NCBI GenBank assembly: GCA_020442965.1
Contig: JAGRJB010000222.1
Location: 1-6,366, forward strand
Direction of reading: 5' to 3'
Length of the DNA: 6,366 nucleotides
From: Pseudomonadales bacterium
Lineage (GTDB): Bacteria; Pseudomonadota; Gammaproteobacteria; Steroidobacterales; Steroidobacteraceae
How positions within the stretch are numbered: the first letter of the stretch is position 1; every line of letters begins with the position of its first letter. The notes under the pieces are model-generated. The model worked only from the letters and a program-made list of their open reading frames with translations. It was not told the DNA's origin and did not search any database. Below, piece after piece: positions 1 through 5,342 of the stretch. The position numbers and the translations under genes were made by a program.

Positions 1-702
1 GTTGTAGATCCCGGGCGTCAGCACCACTACCTCGGGCCGGTCGCCGGTGCGCGGCGTCAGTGAGCTGAGCATCTCGAGAAGCTCGGATGCGTAGTCGTCG
101 ACCGAGCGGATCGAGCTATCCTTGAAAAGCTCCGGAAACACCCGCTTGGTGATAATGCGATTCTCGAGCATATAGGAGACGCCCGACGGAACACGCAGGT
201 TGTCCTCCAGCACATATACCGTGCCATCGGCATCGCGCACCAGATCGGTACCGCAGATGTTAGCCCAGACGGCGTGTGCCGGACGGGCGCCGATACACGG
301 TTTGAGGAAGTTGCGCGACGTTGCAATGATCTCCTCCGGTACGATGCTGTCGCGAATGATCCGTTGGTCGTTATACAGATCGTCGATGAACAGATTCAAA
401 GCTGTTAGTCGTTGAGTCAGACCAGCGGCAATGCGATCCCACTCGGCGGCGGCAATAGTGCGCGGGATGATATCGAACGGCCAGGCGCGATCGATATTGC
501 GCCCCTCGCTGTAGACCGTGAACGTGATACCCATCTCCGCGATCGCACGTTCGGCGGCGTCTTGCCGGGAGTCGAGCATCTTGGGGCTGAGCGATGCGAG
601 GTAGCGCGTTAGCGCGGCGGCGGCGGTGCGCGATTGGCCGGCGACGCTTATCAGCTCGTCGTAGCTTGACCCTGGATCGTATTGTTTCCAATCAATCTTC
701 AC
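1..702 (-). CDS. Circularly permuted type 2 ATP-grasp protein, N-terminal part (partial, 3' end beyond the left edge)
   Basis: The frame is open from a GTG at 702 to base 1, giving 234 residues of a protein that normally has roughly 470-500. Family-typical segments, in order, are GITFTVY (residues 58-64), ALNLFIDDLYNDQR (101-114), CGTDLVRD (150-157), VLEDNLRVPSG followed by VSYMLENR (164-182), and VVVLTPGIYN (225-234) at the cut. These are hallmarks of the circularly permuted ATP-grasp family (former DUF404/DUF407). Members are predicted cytoplasmic ATP-dependent carboxylate-amine or peptide ligases whose substrates are mostly unknown. In many bacteria this gene leads an operon with an alpha-E (DUF403) protein and a transglutaminase-like protease; any such partners would lie to the left, outside the window. 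An in-frame GTG at 711 would add three residues. Neither start has a clear Shine-Dalgarno sequence. Family assignment is strong; function is inferred. Confidence 0.93.
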   Translation of the reverse strand, partial: MKIDWKQYDPGSSYDELISVAGQSRTAAAALTRYLASLSPKMLDSRQDAAERAIAEMGITFTVYSEGRNIDRAWPFDIIPRTIAAAEWDRIAAGLTQRLTALNLFIDDLYNDQRIIRDSIVPEEIIATSRNFLKPCIGARPAHAVWANICGTDLVRDADGTVYVLEDNLRVPSGVSYMLENRIITKRVFPELFKDSSIRSVDDYASELLEMLSSLTPRTGDRPEVVVLTPGIYN

Positions 703-709
703 CGCTAGC

Positions 710-738
710 ACGTTACGCAGGCGTCAGCTAAACGTCAA
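710..738 (-). promoter_or_regulatory. Possible sigma70-like promoter for the ATP-grasp gene
   Basis: Reading leftward, TTGACG (738-733) matches the -35 consensus at five of six bases. A 17-bp spacer follows, then TAACGT (715-710), a poor -10 match with three of six bases. Transcription from it would begin close to the GTG at 702, implying a very short or absent leader, which would agree with the lack of a ribosome binding site. The evidence is only spacing plus one good hexamer, so this is a weak call. Confidence 0.22.
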
Positions 739-750
739 TTGGCGCGTCGG

Positions 751-762
751 CCCACGAGTGGG
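751..762. promoter_or_regulatory. Short perfect inverted repeat at the start of the MFS gene
   Basis: CCCAC-GA-GTGGG is a perfect 5-bp inverted repeat with a 2-bp centre. Its last base is the first base of the GTG chosen as the start of the transporter gene. The two-base centre is too tight for an RNA hairpin, so if it matters it is more likely a protein-binding site in the DNA. It lies in the divergent gap between the ATP-grasp gene and the transporter operon, where a shared operator could sit. A 12-bp palindrome can also arise by chance. Confidence 0.25.
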
Positions 763-2495
763 TGGCCAATCCGGTATCCTTGCAGGCTGTTGTTAAACGT
801 TGGTCTTGCGAACTAGCCGTGCCGCTTCAAGCTCTCGATCCATCCGCATTCGCACGCTGGCGTGCCGCGACACTCGCGCCGTTCGCGCACCGCGTCTTCG
901 CGGTTTTCTGGTGGGCCACTCTCATCTCGTCGCTCGGCAGTTTGATGCAGTCGGTCGGTGCAGCGTGGCTAATGGCGACGATCGCGCCGTCGGCCGATCG
1001 AGTCGCGTTGGTGCAGACGGCGGGTGCACTACCGTTCTTTTTCTTCTCGCTGGTCGCAGGCGCTTACGCCGACACTCACGATCGCCGTTTGATCATGCTG
1101 CTGTCGCAGTTTCTCATGTTGGCTGCGGCGGCGACGTTGGCATTGCTGACTCTATTGGGCCACGTTACCCCCGAGTTGTTACTTGGGCTCACGTTCTTGA
1201 TCGGCTGCGGAACAGCCGCCTTTGCCCCTGCGTGGCAGGCTTCCATCGGCGATCAAGTGCCCCGCGAGTTGATTCCGTCGGCCGTCATGGCGAATGCGGT
1301 GGGCTTCAATATGGCCCGCAGCGTCGGACCGGCGATTGGTGGCGTCATCGTGGCTGCCTCCGGTGCTGCCGCGGCTTTTGTGATCAATGCGGTTTCTTAT
1401 CTCGGCACGCTCGGCGCATTGTTCTGGTGGCGTCCGGTGCGTCCCAGGAACGAACTGCCACCGGAGCCGCTGGGAGCAGCGATCGCCGCCGGTGCGCGTT
1501 ACGTGCGGCTCTCGCCGCATCTCACGGCAATTCTCGCGCGTTGCGCACTGTTCGCGGTTCCGATGGCCGCGGCACCGGCACTGATGCCCATCGTTGCGCG
1601 TGATCTGTTAGGTGGAGGCGCGCCGACCTACGGTCTGTTGCTCGGCGCTTTCGGAATCGGCGCCATGGGATCGGCACTATCCAGTGCGACGCTGCGAACG
1701 CGCTTCTCGAGCGATCGCCTGTTGCGCGTGGCGGCTGGAATGGCATCCGTCGCGCTGTTCGCGATCGGGCAGAGCCGTTGGCTGGCGCTCACATTGTTAG
1801 CGCACTTGCTCGCCGGCTCTGTCTGGACGCTTGCACTCGCCAACTTCAATATTGCCGTACAGCTCTCGTCGCCGCGCTGGGTGATGGGTCGGACGCTGGC
1901 GATGTATCAGACCGTCGCATTCGCGGGAATCGCGGTCGGCAGCTGGATTTGGGGATTGGTCGGACACGCTTTTGGCATACGCGAATCGCTGACGGTCGCC
2001 GCTGGGGCGTCGCTGATCACATTGCTGGTGGCGCGCTGGATTCCGGTTTCTGTTGCGACCGCGGGTTCGTATGATCCGCATGTTCGCAGCCAGATGGTGG
2101 AGCCGAAGTTCCCGATTCACCCAGCCTCTGGTCCCGTTATCGTGACCATCGAATATCGTGTGCAATCTTCCAACGCGGTCCGTTTTGTGGCATTGATCAA
2201 CGAACTCGGCCGCATTCGTCGCCGCGATGGCGCGCGCTGGTGGTCAGTGTGTCAGGATATCGACGACCCTAACACCTGGATCGAGCGCTTCGAGAGCCCG
2301 ACCTGGATCGACTATCTGCGTCGTCAGAGCCGACCGACCCGCGCGGACCAGGATGTCCGCCAGCAAGTCTCCAAGCTCATCGAGGGCGGTCGTGGAACAG
2401 GGCGTCGTTTCCTGCAGCGACCGCGCGGCGCTGAGCCTCTCGGCGAATCGCAACAGCGGCACGACCCGGTGGAAAGACCGTCGGATCACGCGTGA
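762..2495 (+). CDS. MFS_3-family (DUF894/enterobactin-exporter-like) transporter with C-terminal ABM-like domain
   Basis: This is a 577-residue inner-membrane protein, a likely proton-driven small-molecule exporter. About twelve hydrophobic segments are visible between residues 44 and 428, split by a polar loop near 224-250. The MFS signature loop between TM2 and TM3 is GAYADTHDRRL (residues 100-110). The stretch around 159-197 (IGDQVPRELIPSAVMANAV, then ARSVGPAIGG) is typical of the MFS_3 (PF05977) family. Residues about 458-550 form a soluble domain, VIVTIEYRV then ELGRIRRRDGA and RPTRADQDV. This resembles the antibiotic-biosynthesis-monooxygenase-like tail found on many DUF894 transporters. 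The final 25 or so residues are polar and not recognised. The start is uncertain. GTG 762 gives the longest form, TTG 780 and GTG 819 are possible, and none has a good ribosome binding site; the first 35 or so residues exceed the usual family N-terminus. It is the first gene of a probable three-gene operon. The substrate is unknown. Confidence 0.9.
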   Translation: MANPVSLQAVVKRWSCELAVPLQALDPSAFARWRAATLAPFAHRVFAVFWWATLISSLGSLMQSVGAAWLMATIAPSADRVALVQTAGALPFFFFSLVAGAYADTHDRRLIMLLSQFLMLAAAATLALLTLLGHVTPELLLGLTFLIGCGTAAFAPAWQASIGDQVPRELIPSAVMANAVGFNMARSVGPAIGGVIVAASGAAAAFVINAVSYLGTLGALFWWRPVRPRNELPPEPLGAAIAAGARYVRLSPHLTAILARCALFAVPMAAAPALMPIVARDLLGGGAPTYGLLLGAFGIGAMGSALSSATLRTRFSSDRLLRVAAGMASVALFAIGQSRWLALTLLAHLLAGSVWTLALANFNIAVQLSSPRWVMGRTLAMYQTVAFAGIAVGSWIWGLVGHAFGIRESLTVAAGASLITLLVARWIPVSVATAGSYDPHVRSQMVEPKFPIHPASGPVIVTIEYRVQSSNAVRFVALINELGRIRRRDGARWWSVCQDIDDPNTWIERFESPTWIDYLRRQSRPTRADQDVRQQVSKLIEGGRGTGRRFLQRPRGAEPLGESQQRHDPVERPSDHA

Positions 2496-2500
2496 CTAGC

Positions 2501-2504
2501 GGAG
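2501..2504 (+). promoter_or_regulatory. Shine-Dalgarno GGAG deciding the start of the LLM oxidoreductase
   Basis: GGAG lies five bases before the ATG at 2510. It favours that ATG over the upstream in-frame GTG at 2492, which would overlap the transporter stop (GTGA) but has no Shine-Dalgarno sequence of its own. Confidence 0.6.
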
Positions 2505-2509
2505 TTCAC

Positions 2510-3586
2510 ATGATCACTACCAATCGCAATTCGGGACGCAGGCAACTGCAGCAGATCGGCATCGTGATGGAGGCATCCCCCGGATTCACGGCGAGGCTGG
2601 CGCGCGATATCGAGGCGCTGGGCTTCGATGTGCTGCTCTGTCCGGACACACAGAATCTGAGCCCGGATCCTTTCGGGCAGCTTGCGCTCGCCACGCAAAC
2701 GACGCAGCGTCTCATGCTGGGCACCGGGGTCACGAATCCCGTCACCCGCGATGTTGCCGTTACGGCGTCAGCTTTCGCCACGTTGCAGGCGGAGGCCGGC
2801 GGTCGCATCATCTGCGGCATCGGTCGCGGCGATTCTTCTGCGGCGCACATTGGTATCCGCAACGGGACGACCGAGCAGCTACGGACTTATGTCGAGCGCC
2901 TGCGTGCCTACCAACTCGGTGAAACGATCGATCGCAACGGCACGTCATCGAAGCTGCGTTGGCTCGATTCAGTGACTGTTGCACCGGTTCCCATTGACAT
3001 CGCGTGCACCGGCCCGAAGACCATCGCGATGGCCGTGGACGTGGCCGATCGGATCAGTTTCGCGGTCGGCAGCGCGCCGGAGCGCATCGAGTGGGCCATG
3101 AATACCGCGCTGGCGCGCCTCGCCGAGATCGGTCGGGCGCGCGACTCGCTCAGTATTGGGGCATACGTCAATTTGGTTTGCGATTCGAGCGAGACCAGGG
3201 CAATCGACTTGGGACGGATGATCTCGGGCATGGTCGCGCATTTTGCCGGCATGAAGGGTGCGCCACTCGATCACCTGCCGCCGAAACTCAAAGATCTGGC
3301 GGCGCACATGCAATCGAACTACGACATGGAGCACCATGCACAGGACCAGGGCTCGCACCTCGCGGTCGTGCCCGATGAGTTCGTCGACTGGTTCTCGATC
3401 TGCGGCCCGCCCGAGAAGTGTCGGCGGCGCTTGCAGACACTCGTCGATCTCGGCCTCGATCATGTCTACCAACTGGGTGGATCAGCGGTTGCACATCCTC
3501 ACGGCGCGCGTCAGGCTGCGATGGTGGAGCAGGCGCGCCTGTTCGCCACCGATGTCATGCCGTACTTCCGTGCTGGAGGGAATTGA
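2510..3586 (+). CDS. LLM class (luciferase-like) flavin- or F420-dependent oxidoreductase
   Basis: This 358-residue cytoplasmic enzyme has the expected length for a single-domain luciferase-like TIM-barrel oxidoreductase. Diagnostic segments are the N-terminal strand QIGIVMEA (residues 15-22), LGTGVTNPVTRD (70-81), ICGIGRGDSSAAHIG (101-115), IACTGPKTIAMA (164-175), and SICGPPEKCRRRLQ (296-309) with LGLDHVYQLGG (314-324) near the C-terminus. The GVTNP-x-TR and GxGRGDSS patterns resemble methylenetetrahydromethanopterin reductase-like (Mer-like) LLM proteins, many of which use F420; others in the superfamily use FMN, and the sequence alone does not settle this. The ATG at 2510 is preferred because of GGAG five bases upstream; a GTG at 2492 would add six residues and overlap the transporter stop. 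It begins 14 bp after the transporter and ends one base before the next gene, indicating an operon. The substrate is not identifiable. Confidence 0.9.
   Translation: MITTNRNSGRRQLQQIGIVMEASPGFTARLARDIEALGFDVLLCPDTQNLSPDPFGQLALATQTTQRLMLGTGVTNPVTRDVAVTASAFATLQAEAGGRIICGIGRGDSSAAHIGIRNGTTEQLRTYVERLRAYQLGETIDRNGTSSKLRWLDSVTVAPVPIDIACTGPKTIAMAVDVADRISFAVGSAPERIEWAMNTALARLAEIGRARDSLSIGAYVNLVCDSSETRAIDLGRMISGMVAHFAGMKGAPLDHLPPKLKDLAAHMQSNYDMEHHAQDQGSHLAVVPDEFVDWFSICGPPEKCRRRLQTLVDLGLDHVYQLGGSAVAHPHGARQAAMVEQARLFATDVMPYFRAGGN
3575..3580 (+). promoter_or_regulatory. Strong Shine-Dalgarno GGAGGG for the split-barrel gene
   Basis: The sequence ggaggg ends seven bases before the ATG at 3588 and lies within the last codons of the LLM gene. 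It is the strongest ribosome binding site in the window. It fixes the start of the next gene, ruling out longer forms reading back into the LLM gene. Confidence 0.7.
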
Positions 3587-3587
3587 A

Positions 3588-3995
3588 ATGGATAAAGAGC
3601 TAGAGTTGGCAATCGAGAAACTGCATCAACCTGCGGATTGGGTGCATCTCGCGACCATCGATCACGATGGGGGTCCGCACGACACCCCGATGATGATGGG
3701 GCTCAAAGCGCCGCATTTGTTGTTCAGCTTTACCGGCAAACAGAAGGTGCGCAATCTCGAGCGCGACCCTCGCGGCTGCGTGGCGATCTCGAAGCCCGGT
3801 ACGATGGCTCACGTCATCGTCTGGGGAACGATCGAGCTGCGCCACGATGCCGCGGCGCAGGAGATCTGGAATGAGATGATCACGCGCGCCTTCGGTGCCG
3901 AGGGACTCGGGCAACGCAACCGTGCGCTGTCACCCGAGGGCACGCAGCTCGGTTTGCTGACGCCTCTGCGTCACCGCATCTACGGTTTGGGTTGA
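3588..3995 (+). CDS. Split-barrel FMN/F420-binding protein of the pyridoxamine 5'-phosphate oxidase superfamily (PPOX/FDOR-like)
   Basis: A small cytoplasmic protein of 135 residues, the usual size for stand-alone PPOX-class/FDOR-B-like flavin or deazaflavin reductases. Recognisable parts are [18 protein letters not shown] (residues 18-35), the opening strands of the split barrel; [20 protein letters not shown] (46-65), whose K-x-R-N-L-x-R-D-P motif is characteristic of cofactor-contacting superfamily members; and VIVWGTIEL (76-84). The 3' part is less typical but keeps an expected final strand (HRIYGLG). The ATG at 3588 follows GGAGGG at a seven-base spacing and sits one base after the LLM stop, so the two are almost certainly cotranscribed. 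Known relatives reduce enones, quinones or other small organics with FMN or F420H2; here cofactor and substrate are inferred only at family level. Its 3' end overlaps the convergent exonuclease gene by 16 bp. Confidence 0.87.
   Translation: MDKELELAIEKLHQPADWVHLATIDHDGGPHDTPMMMGLKAPHLLFSFTGKQKVRNLERDPRGCVAISKPGTMAHVIVWGTIELRHDAAAQEIWNEMITRAFGAEGLGQRNRALSPEGTQLGLLTPLRHRIYGLG
3958..3973. terminator. Hairpin at the convergent gene junction, possible bidirectional terminator element
   Basis: TGACGC-CTCT-GCGTCA is a perfect 6-bp stem with a 4-base loop. It lies inside the last codons of the split-barrel gene and starts six bases beyond the stop codon of the leftward exonuclease gene, where a terminator serving both directions would be expected. 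Neither side has a run of T/U, so it does not meet the usual criterion for intrinsic termination. It may instead stabilise 3' ends or be chance. Confidence 0.3.
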
Positions 3996-4558
3996 GCGCC
4001 CCGGCGATTGCGTTCGGCGAGCATGTTGCAGAAGATCATCCCTTGTTCCATTGCATCGTCGAGCGCGACGTGGGTGTGCGGCAAGTCCACTTGCCACTCG
4101 AGCGGCATACTCAACTTGGTAGCGTTGCGGTAGTCACACTGCAGCAGCGCCATCCCGAAAGTCTTGATGTCGAGCGCGGCGAACGAGAACGGATTCTCAC
4201 CCGCGAAGCGAAACAGATACCAGCAGATGAACATGAAGTCGAACGATGCGGGGTAGCCGACGAACACCGGCCGCCCCGGGAGCGCCTTGATCCACGCGGC
4301 ATATGCGGGCATGACAATTTCCGGCGTCCGGCAATTTTCGCGACTCTTGTCCCAGGCCAGTAATTGCGTGGCCCACCATTTCATCGTCACCGGATGGCCA
4401 CTCGCGCCGGGCAAGGTGGCCAGGTTGGCGGCGTAGGTGCCTAACAAGGTGCCGTCGGCCAGAAAAGCCGCCGAGCCAAAACTCAGCATGGAATGCGGGC
4501 CAGGAATGGGACCGTCGGCTTCGATATCCGTACTTACATAGATTTCAGGCGTCTTCAT
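3980..4558 (-). CDS. DEDDh-type 3'-5' exonuclease (RNase T/DnaQ-like)
   Basis: The protein has 192 residues from the ATG at 4558. The DEDDh catalytic pattern is visible: Exo I is STDIEADG with D11 and E13, Exo II is GYPASFDF with D107, and Exo III is HVALDDA with H163 and D168 in the H-x4-D arrangement. Such enzymes remove 3' nucleotides from DNA or RNA using two metal ions in the cytoplasm. The lone, compact domain does not reveal whether this one acts in tRNA maturation, RNA decay or DNA repair. The frame stays open upstream to 4717, but those 53 extra residues would run across the divergent cytochrome gene, and Exo I sits at the expected distance from M(4558), so the shorter form is chosen. 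There is no clear ribosome binding site. It is transcribed opposite to both neighbours and overlaps the split-barrel gene by 16 bp at its 3' end. Confidence 0.88.
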   Translation of the reverse strand: MKTPEIYVSTDIEADGPIPGPHSMLSFGSAAFLADGTLLGTYAANLATLPGASGHPVTMKWWATQLLAWDKSRENCRTPEIVMPAYAAWIKALPGRPVFVGYPASFDFMFICWYLFRFAGENPFSFAALDIKTFGMALLQCDYRNATKLSMPLEWQVDLPHTHVALDDAMEQGMIFCNMLAERNRRGAQPKP

Positions 4559-4567
4559 CGGATGCGG

Positions 4568-4573
4568 ATCATA
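4568..4573 (-). promoter_or_regulatory. Possible -10 element (TATGAT) for the exonuclease gene
   Basis: On the minus strand TATGAT matches the -10 consensus at five of six bases. It ends nine bases before the ATG at 4558, so transcription would start a few bases ahead of the ATG and leave almost no leader. No convincing -35 hexamer is seen at 16-18 bp, so the call is weak. Confidence 0.22.
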
Positions 4574-4625
4574 CGCTTGGAATGTACTGATGGACGGCGC
4601 GCGTTCGAGGCGGCATGCTACGGTT

Positions 4626-5060
4626 ATGACAGCCTCGGTCTTGCATCGCACTTCAATATTGGCGGCCACACTGGCATGTTTCGCGGTCGTGCCGTTCGCT
4701 GCGGGACAGGATTTCACCGACTATAGCGGACGTGAGTTGTATCAGCGATTCTGTGCCAGCTGTCACGGGTCGTCGGGGGAGGGCGATGGGCCGGTAGCCT
4801 CGATGCTCAAGGTTGCGGTGCCGGATCTCACCCGGCTGGCAGCTCGTCGTCGTGACGCGTACCCCGCGGAACAGGTACGCCGGATCATCGATGGGCGTGA
4901 TATTCCAGCGGCACACGGCGCGCGGCAGATGCCTATCTGGGGCTACGAATTCGCGAGTGTCTCCGTCAGCGAACCGGACGCAGGCACCGAGAGTGCCGCC
5001 ACGTTGATCGATCGGCTGGTTGAGTTTCTCCGTTCAATCCAGGTCGAATCTTCGAAATGA
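4626..5060 (+). CDS. Secreted mono-heme class I-type cytochrome c
   Basis: The protein has 144 residues from the ATG at 4626. A signal peptide is evident: a short N-region with H7 and R8, a hydrophobic core [16 protein letters not shown] (residues 11-26), and probable cleavage after AAG at about residue 27, so it acts in the periplasm. The heme attachment site is FCASCHG (C43, C46, H47). The likely distal methionine ligand is M102 in [21 protein letters not shown] and the following PDLT are common in small diheme- or oxidase-associated cytochromes c. It presumably carries electrons between redox partners, which are not in the window. An in-frame ATG at 4590 adds twelve residues rich in arginine and has a weak GGA spaced eight bases upstream; it is possible but gives an unusually long N-region. 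The stop overlaps the next gene's start by ATGA, implying coupled translation. Confidence 0.9.
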   Translation: MTASVLHRTSILAATLACFAVVPFAAGQDFTDYSGRELYQRFCASCHGSSGEGDGPVASMLKVAVPDLTRLAARRRDAYPAEQVRRIIDGRDIPAAHGARQMPIWGYEFASVSVSEPDAGTESAATLIDRLVEFLRSIQVESSK

Positions 5061-5293
5061 GTGCACAGGATTTAGCCGCTTTGCTGCGCAAGGTCCATGA
5101 CGAGTTGGCCAACGCGACGACGCTCGACCGGGAATCACGCGAGTTGCTGGGTGTTGTCGCGCACGATCTCGAGAAATTCGAGTCGCACGTTTCGACTGCC
5201 CGCCGTCTGGCCGCGCAATTCGAAACCGAGCACCCGGCGCTCGCTGCGGCTGTGCGTCAACTGACCGATACGATCGCAAAAGCCGGCATCTAG
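5057..5293 (+). CDS. DUF4404 family protein
   Basis: A 78-residue acidic, helical, soluble protein without signal peptide. Its layout matches DUF4404: an N-terminal helix with ALLRKVHDELANA (residues 8-20), then LDRESRELLGVVAHDLEKFE (23-42), and a C-terminal helix containing AAQFETEHPALAAAVRQLTD (52-71) ending in AKAGI. Members are small cytoplasmic proteins of unknown function, mostly in Gammaproteobacteria as far as I recall. The start ATG overlaps the cytochrome stop in an ATGA arrangement. The nearest purine-rich stretch (AGG at about 5041-5043) is too far upstream, so translation probably depends on ribosomes finishing the cytochrome gene. A tight palindrome, TCGAA-TC-TTCGA, sits just before the start (5044-5055). 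Confidence 0.85.
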   Translation: MSAQDLAALLRKVHDELANATTLDRESRELLGVVAHDLEKFESHVSTARRLAAQFETEHPALAAAVRQLTDTIAKAGI

Positions 5294-5329
5294 CGCCGAG
5301 CGGCCAGGCCCTGTTGCGGCCAGCATTCC

Positions 5330-5333
5330 GGAG
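5330..5333 (+). promoter_or_regulatory. Shine-Dalgarno GGAG for the exported right-edge gene
   Basis: GGAG is placed nine bases before the ATG at 5343. It supports that start, which also produces a clean signal peptide. Confidence 0.5.
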
Positions 5334-5342
5334 CATCCGCGC

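Noticed and set aside
800..1603. A 267-codon open frame overlapping the transporter gene in another plus-strand frame
   Set aside because: The translation is arginine-rich with no recognisable domain, while the transporter frame shows clear MFS_3 motifs throughout. It is a by-product of high GC content.
2380..2495. Possible frameshift at the end of the transporter gene, suggested by its polar, unfamiliar last residues
   Set aside because: The segment EGGRGTGRRFLQRP still fits the expected end of the ABM-like tail, and the other two frames do not restore a better family match.
2969..3472. A 167-codon minus-strand open frame opposite the LLM gene
   Set aside because: It shows no recognisable motifs or credible start context, and the opposite strand encodes a well-supported LLM enzyme.
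3258..3587. Upstream extension of the split-barrel gene into the LLM gene
   Set aside because: The extra 110 residues are the LLM gene read out of frame, low in recognisable structure. The strong GGAGGG before ATG 3588 and the normal family length favour the short form.
4559..4717. 53-residue N-terminal extension of the exonuclease
   Set aside because: The extension would overlap the signal-peptide and heme-proximal coding region of the divergent cytochrome gene, and the catalytic Exo I motif sits normally near the N-terminus from ATG 4558.
5294..5342. Intrinsic terminator between the DUF4404 gene and the exported-protein gene
   Set aside because: There are GGCC repeats that could pair weakly, but no stable stem followed by a T-run. 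The gap looks compatible with read-through.
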